A stretch of 61,376 bases of DNA from the IMG/VR virus record IMGVR_UViG_3300001847_000619, positions 1 through 61,376 of that record; one strand, given 5' to 3'. Of the stretch, positions 52,991-59,917 are shown piece by piece. A program made the position numbers and the translations under genes. A model generated the notes under the pieces. The model was not told the origin of the DNA, did not search any database, and saw only the letters and a program-made list of their open reading frames with translations. Every line of letters begins with the position of its first letter. Within the stretch, counting starts at the first letter, position 1. This DNA comes from a virus.

Positions 52991-53188
52991 TTATAAATTA
53001 TTTAATTCTTTTAATACTTCATTATAATAGTCATTTAGATGTTCCCTATCCTCAATAACTATATAGTTACTTATTTCTTCCAACATTTCTTCTACACATA
53101 CTATTGCACACAATCTTGCTTGTGGTCTTGTTTGAGTGTATTGAAAAAATGTGTTTACCAATTCTTTTGCTTTTTCTTTTCCAGTCAT
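52991..53188 (-). CDS. small phage protein, paralogue of the 53201 gene, 65 aa
   Basis: GKEKAKELVNTFFQY at the start, a helix with LCAIVCVEEMLEEI in the middle and YYNEVLKELNNL at the end. The adjacent 53201 gene has the same order of motifs, so the pair arose by duplication. The family is common in Bacteroidota phages; role unknown. Confidence 0.7.
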   Translation of the reverse strand: MTGKEKAKELVNTFFQYTQTRPQARLCAIVCVEEMLEEISNYIVIEDREHLNDYYNEVLKELNNL

Positions 53189-53200
53189 AATGTTTAGTTT

Positions 53201-53425
53201 TTATATGTTTTTTACTTCGTTTTTTACATCTTCCCAATATTGAATAGTAATAAATTTATTACCTTCCAATGAATCCCCAAATGTGTTTATTTCTTCTATG
53301 TTATTATCGCATACCATTAAGCAACACTCTTTGGATTTTCCCCTTGCTTCTATATAATCACATAATCTTGAATATCCTTTTAAGAATCTTTCATATAATT
53401 CGTAGGCTTTTTCTTGTGCATTCAT
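53201..53425 (-). CDS. small phage protein, paralogue of the 52991 gene, 74 aa
   Basis: NAQEKAYELYERFLKGY, a CCLMVCDNNIEEI helix and YWEDVKNEVKNI match the layout of the neighbouring gene. The ATG at 53425 is preferred to the one at 53443, because it aligns with the paralogue's start and avoids overlapping the upstream gene. Role unknown. Confidence 0.7.
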   Translation of the reverse strand: MNAQEKAYELYERFLKGYSRLCDYIEARGKSKECCLMVCDNNIEEINTFGDSLEGNKFITIQYWEDVKNEVKNI

Positions 53426-53429
53426 AGTA

Positions 53430-53660
53430 TTATATAATTTCAATGTTAGTGTATATTGTTTTTAATTCATTTAGCAAGGGGAAATAATACTCTGGCTCTA
53501 CTTCCCTTGACTCCTTAATATAATCCTCTGAACATAATGAATGTTGACCTATTGTAGAATAACAGCTCATAAATTTGCCAAAAATGTTTTTAACTATTTC
53601 AGTAGGGAAAACAGCAAATAGGTCAGCGTTTTCTTCGTTGTATAAAAATTTAACTTTCAT
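53430..53660 (-). CDS. conserved phage protein with CYSTIGQHS motif, 76 aa
   Basis: Starts with a strand, then ADLFAVFPTE, CYSTIGQHSLCSEDYIKESR and a C-terminal helix with LLNELKTIY. The CYxxIGQHSxCSxxY motif marks a widespread small phage family of unknown function; the Cys and His residues could bind a metal. Leader contains the CTAAAAA motif. Confidence 0.75.
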   Translation of the reverse strand: MKVKFLYNEENADLFAVFPTEIVKNIFGKFMSCYSTIGQHSLCSEDYIKESREVEPEYYFPLLNELKTIYTNIEII

Positions 53661-53677
53661 GATATAGTTTTTAGTTT

Positions 53678-53881
53678 TTAATAAATTGATAATGAATTTA
53701 AAATAACATTGTATTGCCTTTCATTCAGCATGGGTAATATATCTACTCCACTTCCTGCAATTATTATTTCTACGTTATTAATATCTACTATTGAATTGCC
53801 TTTAAAATCTTCCCCAACATGATAAGTTACTGTTAATTCAATGCCGTCTTGGTCAATAATTGTTTCGTATTTACGTTCCAT
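53678..53881 (-). CDS. small beta-rich phage protein, 67 aa
   Basis: Residues ERKYETIIDQDGIELTVTYH and VDINNVEIIIAGSGVDI read as a short beta protein of a type common in phage early regions. An in-frame ATG at 53926 would add 15 residues but overlap the neighbour by 25 nt; 53881 has a typical A-rich leader, so it is preferred. Confidence 0.6.
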   Translation of the reverse strand: MERKYETIIDQDGIELTVTYHVGEDFKGNSIVDINNVEIIIAGSGVDILPMLNERQYNVILNSLSIY

Positions 53882-53901
53882 ATCTTTAAATTTTAAGGTT
53901 G

Positions 53902-54066
53902 TTATTGTGCTAAAAATTGTTGCCATGATTCTTTTTTGTGGCTTGTCTCAATTTGTTTTTTTAGCTTTTTAATTTTGTTTTTTAGTGCAAATTTATTTGA
54001 GGCGTTCCCCTTGTTTAATTTAATTGTAAGGGCTTTAATTTGTTGGATGTCTTTTAGTGTATTCAT
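53902..54066 (-). CDS. small basic helical protein, 54 aa
   Basis: A 54-codon ORF of Lys-rich helical composition, starting 4 nt after the preceding gene. A CAAGGGGAA copy lies within it. No family recognised. Confidence 0.55.
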   Translation of the reverse strand: MNTLKDIQQIKALTIKLNKGNASNKFALKNKIKKLKKQIETSHKKESWQQFLAQ

Positions 54067-54070
54067 ATTG

Positions 54071-54250
54071 TTATTGTTTTATTTTTATAAAATGTACGTT
54101 ATCTATTTTAATTAGTTCCCAATTAGTGTTTTTGCCTTGTTGCAATAACTTATAAATATAACCTACATTTACTCCTATTCCATTTCTTTTGCTTGGGTAT
54201 TGGTCGGCAAAGTTTTTTACTGTCATTAATTTTTCTTTTGTTTTGGTCAT
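54071..54250 (-). CDS. small excisionase/MerR-like HTH protein, 59 aa
   Basis: Reads MTVKNFADQYPS, then VNVGYIYKLLQQGKNTNWELIK and a terminal strand IDNVHFIKI: the order of a small winged HTH of the excisionase/AlpA type, which enters DNA through the helix with GYIYKLL. No integrase is present, so a regulatory role is more likely than excision. Confidence 0.65.
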   Translation of the reverse strand: MTKTKEKLMTVKNFADQYPSKRNGIGVNVGYIYKLLQQGKNTNWELIKIDNVHFIKIKQ

Positions 54251-54254
54251 GAGT

Positions 54255-54503
54255 TTAATTGTTTATATGGTTTATAATTTTTTTTATGGTTCGGGAAATT
54301 CTTACGTAGTTTTTACTTTCAATATCATCAATTAAACTGCTGTAAGCAAAATAATTGTCGCTTATAACTTCCCCTTGATTATTAAGCATAATTACACTCG
54401 CATTTTCATCACATTCTTTGTAATTAACGTAATAATGAAAGTCATTTGTTTGTAAGGCATGATAATAAGTGCCGAAGTAATGGCGAAATAAAGATTTTTT
54501 CAT
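54255..54503 (-). CDS. hypothetical protein, 82 aa
   Basis: An aromatic-rich protein (HYFGTYYHALQTNDFHYYVNY), then a Glu/Asn hinge and helical C-terminus. The ATG at 54503 follows the CACTAAAAA leader and promoter at 54527-54557; an upstream in-frame ATG at 54569 lies before the promoter and is rejected. First gene of the left block. Confidence 0.65.
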   Translation of the reverse strand: MKKSLFRHYFGTYYHALQTNDFHYYVNYKECDENASVIMLNNQGEVISDNYFAYSSLIDDIESKNYVRISRTIKKIINHINN

Positions 54504-54526
54504 GTTATTATTTTTTAGTGTGTGAA

Positions 54527-54557
54527 CAAAGGTAAATACTTTGACTTTAAATTCAAA
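54527..54557 (-). promoter_or_regulatory. promoter of the left minus-strand block
   Basis: On the minus strand: TTTG (54557-54554), 19-nt spacer, TACCTTTG (54534-54527), then a leader with CACACTAAAAAA before the ATG at 54503. It is an exact match to the Bacteroidota consensus. The spacer contains a 17-mer also found at 57296-57312. Confidence 0.75.
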
Positions 54558-54594
54558 AAAATTTTGCAACTTTATTTATATTATTTTCCCTTTA

Positions 54595-54801
54595 TTAATA
54601 ATCATTTTCGGCGTATATCTTTACAGCTTTAATGTCTTCGTAATATTCAAGTGTTTTGTCATATCCTTTTATATTTTCGTAGGCTTTATTTACTTGCCCT
54701 CTTAGATAGCTATCAAAACTGCAAAGATTATAATATGATTTATTGTATTGGTCGCAAAGTTTTTTATATATGTTATGCTGTTTTTTTGTTAATGTGTGCA
54801 T
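54595..54801 (-). CDS. hypothetical protein, 68 aa
   Basis: A helical protein rich in Lys/Tyr (KKLCDQYNKSYYNLCSFDSY), with two Cys residues. It is the last gene of the right block, separated from the left block's promoter by ~40 nt. Unrecognised. Confidence 0.6.
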   Translation of the reverse strand: MHTLTKKQHNIYKKLCDQYNKSYYNLCSFDSYLRGQVNKAYENIKGYDKTLEYYEDIKAVKIYAENDY

Positions 54802-54846
54802 GGTGTTTTATTTTTTGGTTTGTAATGTGTTTTATTTTGAATTTAA

Positions 54847-54881
54847 GCAAGGGGAAAATGTTTTCAAGGTCTTCCCCTTGC
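54847..54881. repeat. inverted pair of the CAAGGGGAA motif
   Basis: GCAAGGGGAA (54847-54856) and TTCCCCTTGC (54872-54881) form a perfect 10-bp stem with a 15-nt loop in a gap between genes. It could act as a terminator or as a double protein-binding site. Confidence 0.75.
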
Positions 54882-54919
54882 CGATAAATTAAAGGGCTTT
54901 AAATAGCTTTATATTAGCT

Positions 54920-55087
54920 TTAATTAAGTAGCTCTAATTCATCAATAAAAATATAAGTATTATTAATTTTAATTACTGACTTTTCCTCTAATATCCTCAC
55001 AACTTCATTAAATTGATTAACTTTTAGGCAAGTATTAATAATATACTCCGTTGCCTGTTCAATGTTTTTAAAGGTTTTAATGTTCAT
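54920..55087 (-). CDS. small helical protein, 55 aa
   Basis: A 55-codon ORF with the CACTAAAAA leader, which fills what would otherwise be a 300-nt gap. The protein starts NIKTFKNIEQATEYIINTCL and ends in an acidic segment (FIDELELLN). Small soluble protein, unknown function. Confidence 0.6.
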   Translation of the reverse strand: MNIKTFKNIEQATEYIINTCLKVNQFNEVVRILEEKSVIKINNTYIFIDELELLN

Positions 55088-55110
55088 GATAGTTTGTTTT
55101 TAGTGGTTAA

Positions 55111-55338
55111 TTAATTATTACATTTTATTAAAAATTTATATTTTTTATCTTGCATTATTATAAAATTTTCAATTTTCCCCTTGCTATTAAATAAGTCAAA
55201 TATTTTGCATTTATTACCTGTAAATATGTTTGTATTTTCTTTTATTTCTATATTGCTATAAAAATAATCGTTAACAACTTTATTAATTCCATGTATTGTT
55301 GGCGAAGTTGCAAGTAAATTAAAGTTTGTATTTTTCAT
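55111..55338 (-). CDS. hypothetical protein, 75 aa
   Basis: Mixed alpha/beta with an Asn-rich N-terminus and a CKIFDLFNSKGKIENFIIMQ segment that may be two strands and a turn. CACTAAAAA leader directly before the start. No family recognised. Confidence 0.6.
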   Translation of the reverse strand: MKNTNFNLLATSPTIHGINKVVNDYFYSNIEIKENTNIFTGNKCKIFDLFNSKGKIENFIIMQDKKYKFLIKCNN

Positions 55339-55364
55339 GATATTATTTTTTAGTGTTTAATTAA

Positions 55365-55556
55365 TTATCTTAATAATATATTTATGTATTCCAATTCAAT
55401 AGTGTATTTAAACATTATTTCGTTGGGTAGTTTTATTTCGCTGTTAAATTCCTGTATTAATTTGTTTTTACAGGTTTTTAGTTGCTCTGCGGTTAAATTT
55501 CCGTAAAATTTAACAAGGTTTTTACCTATGTAGTGTGTTATTTTATCAATAGTCAT
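55365..55556 (-). CDS. hypothetical protein, 63 aa
   Basis: A helical protein with KNLVKFYGNLTAEQLKTCKN, then an acidic end. Leader AACTAAAAAAA before the ATG. Unrecognised; one of the island's standard small genes. Confidence 0.6.
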   Translation of the reverse strand: MTIDKITHYIGKNLVKFYGNLTAEQLKTCKNKLIQEFNSEIKLPNEIMFKYTIELEYINILLR

Positions 55557-55580
55557 AATATTATTTTTTTTAGTTGTTAA

Positions 55581-55769
55581 TTAACTATTTCTTTTGTCTA
55601 ATATTCTACAAATAGTATTTATTTGTTTTTGCACTGTTTCAACTAATTCGGCTTTTTCGCTTATTACGTGCCTATAATCATATAATTTAGCTCTAATATT
55701 AGCCAAACAGTCTAAAATTTCCTCCAGCTCATAGGTGCTTTTTTTCTTTAATTCAATTATGCTGTTCAT
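55581..55769 (-). CDS. small coiled-coil protein, 62 aa
   Basis: Almost entirely charged helix (ELEEILDCLANIRAKLYDYR, then EKAELVETVQKQINTICRIL), which suggests a coiled-coil dimer. Perhaps an interaction partner or inhibitor of a host protein; no family recognised. Confidence 0.6.
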   Translation of the reverse strand: MNSIIELKKKSTYELEEILDCLANIRAKLYDYRHVISEKAELVETVQKQINTICRILDKRNS

Positions 55770-55788
55770 GGTATTAAAATTAAAAAGG

Positions 55789-55983
55789 TTAAATAATTAT
55801 TGTTATTTCTTCTTTTTCTTTCATGTAATTGAGGCAATTAGTAATACTATTACTGCCGAAAATTATTTGCTTATCTCCCGTAAGTAATACAATTACGTAC
55901 CTTTCCGAACCTTGATAAGTTGAATTATTCGCAATTATTGCCGTTTCCGTTTCTCCTAAATATTTAAATTTGTATGCTTTCAT
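55789..55983 (-). CDS. small beta-rich protein, 64 aa
   Basis: Reads as five short strands (YKFKYLGETETAIIANN, RYVIVLLTGDKQIIFG), then a short helix and strand. It looks like a small beta-barrel. No family recognised. Confidence 0.6.
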   Translation of the reverse strand: MKAYKFKYLGETETAIIANNSTYQGSERYVIVLLTGDKQIIFGSNSITNCLNYMKEKEEITIII

Positions 55984-55997
55984 TTTATATTATTTTT

Positions 55998-56138
55998 TTA
56001 TAAATTAAAATATTTTATTAATTCATTTTCTTGCTTGTCAGTAAGTGTTAATTCGCCTTGGGTGTATAAATTTAAAATTTCGTTATCGCTTGGAGTGTAT
56101 CCGTATTTTTTAAAATAATTTGCTTTTATTTTTTGCAT
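55998..56138 (-). CDS. small helical protein, 46 aa
   Basis: A 46-codon ORF between two accepted genes. Contains NEILNLYTQGELTLTDKQEN. No family or motif recognised; the tight packing of the island argues for a gene. Confidence 0.5.
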   Translation of the reverse strand: MQKIKANYFKKYGYTPSDNEILNLYTQGELTLTDKQENELIKYFNL

Positions 56139-56187
56139 GGTAATATTTTTAAAGTGTTTAAAATGTTTTATTTGTTCCCCTTGATTA

Positions 56188-56412
56188 TTAAAAATACGAC
56201 TTCATATATTCAATACTGTTTGTCTCTTCGTTTATTATTTCAACTTTCCAACCTTCGTATTTTATAGCGTGGTTTATACTGTTACTTTGTACCCTTAGCA
56301 TATAGCCAAAAATACAAAGGTCGTTTGGCTGGTGTTCAAATGTTTTCTTTAATTTGTTATCATGATAAATATTATAAGTAAATAAATATTGATTTTGTTT
56401 TTTTGTGTTCAT
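56188..56412 (-). CDS. hypothetical protein, 74 aa
   Basis: Aromatic and beta-rich (YLFTYNIYHDNKLKKTFEH, then INHAIKYEGWKVEIINE), reminiscent of a small double-strand pair. Leader is A-rich without the full CACTAAAAA motif. Function unknown. Confidence 0.6.
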   Translation of the reverse strand: MNTKKQNQYLFTYNIYHDNKLKKTFEHQPNDLCIFGYMLRVQSNSINHAIKYEGWKVEIINEETNSIEYMKSYF

Positions 56413-56431
56413 GGTGTTAATTTTTAATATT

Positions 56432-56578
56432 TTATAATGTTTTCAATATTGTTCTTATGTTTTTTAAAATAGCCCTATATTTTTTTTCTTTTTTTTCGCT
56501 GGAAGTTGCATTATGTTTTTTCACTAAATAATTATATCTATTAATTAATTCTTTTTTTGTCAGCGTGTTTGTGTGCAT
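56432..56578 (-). CDS. small basic helical protein, 48 aa
   Basis: A 48-codon ORF, strongly basic helix with a Lys/Glu-rich middle (SSEKKEKKYR). Fills the gap between the 56188 and 56652 genes; unrecognised. Confidence 0.5.
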   Translation of the reverse strand: MHTNTLTKKELINRYNYLVKKHNATSSEKKEKKYRAILKNIRTILKTL

Positions 56579-56614
56579 GGTGTTAAATATTAAAGGTTAA
56601 AAAAAAATAATAAG

Positions 56615-56642
56615 CAAGGGGAACGGGTAAAATTTCCCCTTG
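56615..56642. repeat. inverted pair of the CAAGGGGAA motif
   Basis: CAAGGGGAA (56615-56623) and TTCCCCTTG (56634-56642), a perfect 9-bp stem with a 10-nt loop, lies in the gap immediately downstream of the 155-aa gene on the minus strand. Possibly a terminator or a protein-binding pair. Confidence 0.75.
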
Positions 56643-56651
56643 ATAAAAAGA

Positions 56652-57119
56652 TTAATTAAAATAAAGTCTCGACACTCTACGGCTAAGTAAATTACGTAAT
56701 GCCTTGCGTATGTCATGCCCTGTTTCATAATAAGGTGTACCGTCGGAATTTTTAGCGTTCATTAATTCCCTCCATAAAATTGACTTAATAACACGATTAG
56801 CGGCGGGGCGGTATTCAGTAGGGTAATATTGACCGGTAATATATTGTAATTTCCCGTTATTATATGTTAACCTATCATTTGAAGCGGTTAAATATTGCCC
56901 TATCTTATCATTTAATTTATCAACACGCCAACGGGCTACGTTTAATAGTTCATAAAAATCGGCTCTATCTTTTGTAATTTCTCGGCTTTCGGCTTTATAT
57001 ATTTTTATATCGCCGTAATCGTTAAAATCTAAACAAGGGCGGGAATTTACAAACTTGCAAAGTAGTTCAATGAAATCTACATTGTTTGCGGTTTTTGTGG
57101 TTGTGTGTGTTGTGTTCAT
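56652..57119 (-). CDS. conserved hypothetical phage protein, 155 aa
   Basis: The largest protein of the island. It contains NSRPCLDFNDYGDIKIYKAE and SREITKDRADFYELL, then a segment rich in Arg/Tyr (GQYYPTEYRPAANRVIKSIL) and a basic C-terminus. The SRP-G-x-YGDIK-x-Y-x-x-ESREITKDR pattern recurs in phage and plasmid proteins of unknown function. GC content is higher than in neighbouring genes. Confidence 0.75.
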   Translation of the reverse strand: MNTTHTTTKTANNVDFIELLCKFVNSRPCLDFNDYGDIKIYKAESREITKDRADFYELLNVARWRVDKLNDKIGQYLTASNDRLTYNNGKLQYITGQYYPTEYRPAANRVIKSILWRELMNAKNSDGTPYYETGHDIRKALRNLLSRRVSRLYFN

Positions 57120-57150
57120 GGTTTAAAATTTAAAGTGTTTAAAATATTAA

Positions 57151-57255
57151 TTAATTACAAAAAACAAAGTGAATAAAAAACATAATTTTAATAAGTAAGT
57201 AAATAAACAAGGATAAAACAGGAATGAGGCAAAAAAGGAATTTCAATTTTTTCAT
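57151..57255 (-). CDS. small hydrophobic membrane peptide, 34 aa
   Basis: KKLKF then a long hydrophobic stretch of ~28 residues to the end. Its leader has the best CACTAAAAAAA copy and follows the promoter at 57285-57315, so it is the first gene of the right block. Possibly an exported or membrane-inserted peptide. Confidence 0.55.
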   Translation of the reverse strand: MKKLKFLFCLIPVLSLFIYLLIKIMFFIHFVFCN

Positions 57256-57284
57256 GATAGTTTTTTTAGTGTGTTGATAAAAAA

Positions 57285-57315
57285 CAAAGATAAGAGTAAA
57301 TACTTTTACTTTCAA
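57285..57315 (-). promoter_or_regulatory. promoter of the right minus-strand block
   Basis: On the minus strand: TTG (57315-57313), 20-nt spacer, TATCTTTG (57292-57285), then a leader with CACACTAAAAAAA before the ATG at 57255. The spacer carries the 17-mer GTAAATACTTTTACTTT (plus strand, 57296-57312), repeated with one mismatch at 54532-54548. Confidence 0.7.
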
Positions 57316-57925
57316 TCAATGTAAACAACTTTTAACAAAATTTTAACAATTAGCTAAATAGTTTAGTAAAGCTAAAAAATTTAGCATTTCTCTTTTTCCC
57401 CTTGTTCCATACAATAACCCCCCACCCAATAAAACAAAATAAAACAAACCAAACAAACCAACGCCAAAAACCCCCATTTTCCCCTTGCTAAATACCTTAG
57501 TAATGCTTACTAATATCCTTAGCATACAACACAATACCCCCGTAACGAATTTATAGCCAATTTAACGCCCTTTATTCGCCTTTCCTTTGTCTTCCCCTTG
57601 CCCAACAAATTAAACCCCATAAAATCGCCTTAAATTAAGCCGTTAAAAATTCAATCCCATATTTAAAAACCAAAAACCGAAACCGAAACCCAAAAACAAA
57701 CTCCCGCCCCTTTGCCGTTTACAAATTCCCAAACCGAGAGCCGCCCCCCTATTCCTAGCGTACAATGTCCCCCCCTCTAAGAGTTGTATAGGTTTTTTAT
57801 TTAAAAATACGTTTTGAAAAATGAACGGGAAAAACTCGTAGCTTTACAATCTCATGGATAGTTTTTTTTAGTGTACCCCTGGTGTTTCTACATTGGGGGT
57901 TTTCTTGTTAAAAAAAATATTTGGA
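57316..57925. other. divergent intergenic region, C-rich on the plus strand
   Basis: No gene is supported. From about 57390 to 57780 the plus strand has many C-runs (up to six) and almost no G, so the minus strand is G-rich with potential quadruplex runs. Three TTCCCCTTG copies all lie in the same orientation. Near 57670-57700 is a CCGAAA/CCAAAA tandem. It separates leftward and rightward transcription and could hold an origin or packaging site. Confidence 0.5.
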
Positions 57926-57931
57926 TAATAC

Positions 57932-57949
57932 AATCTACTTTTGTAGATT
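57932..57949 (+). promoter_or_regulatory. -7 element inside a palindrome ahead of the annealing-protein gene
   Basis: TACTTTTG (57936-57943) matches TAnnTTTG and lies within AATCTAC-TTTT-GTAGATT (57932-57949), a perfect 7-bp inverted repeat. The overlap suggests a repressor operator on a promoter 24-41 nt upstream of the ATG at 57973. Confidence 0.6.
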
Positions 57950-57972
57950 TGTGGGAACTAAAAAAATCCATT

Positions 57973-58656
57973 ATGACACTAAAAGAACAAATGCAAGATG
58001 CAGAAGCTATCTTTCAAAAGATAGACGCCTTTGTAAAAGAAGGTAAAATCAGCCAAGCTTACGAAGTTATTCAATCAGAAAATCCTCCTAATTCATGGCT
58101 TATTGAATTAGACTCTCGCTTAAAAAAAGGAGAAAAATACAAGTCTATTAAATTAGAATTATTAGAGGCGGCAGTAAGAAGAATATTTGGTGTTTGCGAA
58201 CTACAAACAATAGAAAATCCAGTTATTCATAGTGACAAATCTGGTACTATTTCTGTCACAATTATTGCAAAAATCGAAACAAAATATCTTGATGGAAAAC
58301 CCTATCCACTTGTGCTTTCAGGCATAGCAACAGAGATTGTAGATAGTGCAAAACTTCTTCCCCTTGCAACACCAAAGGCATCAAGTATGGCAGTTAAAAA
58401 CGCTATTAAACAATTAGGTAGATTATTTGGAAAGTATCTTAACAACGAATCAGAAGAACTGGAACTTCCCATACAATCAGATGACAATATGCTAACTCCA
58501 GAAGAAGAACTAAAAGCAATAACAGATGGCATAATAACTGCAAAAGCTATTAAAGATTTAAAATCATGGAGGCATCTTGTGTATCAAAAAAAGAATACAG
58601 AACTACAAGATTTATACGAATCAAAACTAAGACAACTACAAGTTGTAGTCAACTAA
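57973..58656 (+). CDS. putative Rad52/Sak-like ssDNA-annealing protein, 227 aa
   Basis: The core ELLEAAVRRIFG ... SGTISVTIIAKIETKYLDGK ... ASSMAVKNAIKQLGRLFGKYLN follows the strand and helix order of Rad52-type annealing proteins (Sak group), with a charged C-terminal tail. The ATG at 57973 is used; the frame is open from 57871 but those codons lie over the promoter. It pairs with the exonuclease at 59048 as a two-part recombination system. Confidence 0.7.
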   Translation: MTLKEQMQDAEAIFQKIDAFVKEGKISQAYEVIQSENPPNSWLIELDSRLKKGEKYKSIKLELLEAAVRRIFGVCELQTIENPVIHSDKSGTISVTIIAKIETKYLDGKPYPLVLSGIATEIVDSAKLLPLATPKASSMAVKNAIKQLGRLFGKYLNNESEELELPIQSDDNMLTPEEELKAITDGIITAKAIKDLKSWRHLVYQKKNTELQDLYESKLRQLQVVVN

Positions 58657-58657
58657 T

Positions 58658-58852
58658 ATGGAAACAAATAAAGCTATACTAAAATTCAATAATGGCAACC
58701 TGGCTATCCTTTGTTCGGATTGCAGCAAAATATTAAAGACTGGGAAAGAATTTAATAAGGAAGAATTGTTATATGCTATAGGGGAGTTGCATTATTTATC
58801 GCCGCAATTTTGCGATGAATGTATGAAAAGTCGGTTATTATCAACAAAATAA
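58658..58852 (+). CDS. small Cys-rich protein, 64 aa
   Basis: CSDCSK near residue 19 and CDECMK near residue 52 make two CxxC pairs that could bind a zinc ion. Starts 1 nt after the annealing-protein gene. No family recognised; possibly a recombination accessory. Confidence 0.65.
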   Translation: METNKAILKFNNGNLAILCSDCSKILKTGKEFNKEELLYAIGELHYLSPQFCDECMKSRLLSTK

Positions 58853-59047
58853 GGGTTAGTGAATGAAATAAACCACATTTTGCACGATAAATCTGTCAAG
58901 TTTATCATGCAATTAACTTGACAAAACTTGCAAAAAATACAAGTTTTGATATTATAATGGAAAAAATTCTCCAAAATGCATGAAATAATGGAAAAAATTC
59001 ATGCAGATATCGGAAAAAATACGATTAACCACTAAAAAATTAACAAC
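58853..59047. promoter_or_regulatory. regulatory gap with several inverted and direct repeats
   Basis: Contains TGTCAAG/CTTGACA (about 58892-58922), a perfect CAAAACTTG/CAAGTTTTG repeat (about 58922-58948), two 16-nt direct copies of ATAATGGAAAAAATTC (58954-58969, 58985-59000) and a CCACTAAAAAATTAACAAC leader before the ATG at 59048. It probably holds operators and the promoter of the exonuclease unit. Confidence 0.6.
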
Positions 59048-59899
59048 ATGAGTAACGTAGACTGGTCAAAAGCATTATTTAGATGTTCTTGCATAGGCAA
59101 GATTATGACAGAAGGCAAAGGTTCTGTAGTAACAGAAAAACAATTACAAGAATTAGAACGACTGCAAGGACTTCCCAAACGCACAGAAAAACAAGAAGCA
59201 ACAATAGCAGAGATAATAGCAAAGATGAATGCTCCTGCTAAACTAAGCGATACTTGCATAAGCTATTTAAAAGAAGTTTATGTTTATTACAAGTATGGAA
59301 AAGAACCATTAGGAGGTGCAGAAAGAAGCATATACACAAAGAAAGGAAAGCTTGTAGAAGAAGAATCTATAATGATGCTTAGCCGAATAGACGGAATGGC
59401 TTATTCGAAAAATGAACAAAGATTTACAAATGATTATCTAACTGGAGAACCTGACATTATAGTAACGCAAGACGATATTATGTCAAAGATTATAGACATT
59501 AAGTCTAGCTACGATTTTGCCACCTTATTGTCAAATTATGGGTCTTCCCTTAATCCATTATATTATGCCCAAGTAAACGGTTATATGGCTCTTACAGGAG
59601 CTAAAGAAGCAGAAGTAGCATATTGCCTAGTATCTATGCCTCAAGAGATAGTAAACGGAGAAAGAAGAAGGATATTTTACGCCATGAATCCATTAACTGA
59701 AGAAGACCCTCTATACAAAAAGGCAATAGAAAGAATGGAGAACAATTACACCTTTGATGAAATTCCAATTACAGAAAGAGTGCTAAGATTTCCCGTTCCT
59801 AGAAACGAAGAATTTATCCAAAAGGTATACAAGAGAATAGAAGAATGCAGAGAATGGCTAAAGCAATTCGATGAAGTACATACCAATTTATACAAATAA
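59048..59899 (+). CDS. PD-(D/E)XK recombination exonuclease, 283 aa
   Basis: The catalytic order fits RecB/YqaJ-type phage exonucleases: a Glu-rich helix (KLVEEESIMML, ~101-111), GEPDIIV (D136) and IIDIKSS (D150, K152), then QVNGYMALTGA on the following helix. Such enzymes resect DNA ends to feed a partner annealing protein, here encoded at 57973. Length is normal for the family. Confidence 0.85.
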   Translation: MSNVDWSKALFRCSCIGKIMTEGKGSVVTEKQLQELERLQGLPKRTEKQEATIAEIIAKMNAPAKLSDTCISYLKEVYVYYKYGKEPLGGAERSIYTKKGKLVEEESIMMLSRIDGMAYSKNEQRFTNDYLTGEPDIIVTQDDIMSKIIDIKSSYDFATLLSNYGSSLNPLYYAQVNGYMALTGAKEAEVAYCLVSMPQEIVNGERRRIFYAMNPLTEEDPLYKKAIERMENNYTFDEIPITERVLRFPVPRNEEFIQKVYKRIEECREWLKQFDEVHTNLYK

Positions 59900-59917
59900 T
59901 CTATTAAAATCTACATT

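Noticed and set aside
54071-54250. Excisionase role for the small HTH protein
   Set aside because: No integrase or attachment site is visible, so only DNA binding can be supported.
54651-54887. 78-codon plus-strand ORF opposite the micro-gene island
   Set aside because: Antisense to a well-placed small gene and the motif hairpin; its Cys/Phe/Leu-rich product is what an antisense reading gives.
57343-57534. 63-codon minus-strand ORF in the C-rich region
   Set aside because: Its product is a Gly/Phe/Leu-rich sequence produced by the strand's G-runs; it lacks the island's leader and overlaps the promoter region of the right block.
58910-58960. TTGACA and TATAAT boxes resembling a sigma-70 promoter
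   Set aside because: Their spacing is about 29 nt rather than 17, the TTGACA is part of an inverted repeat, and the organism appears to use TAnnTTTG promoters.
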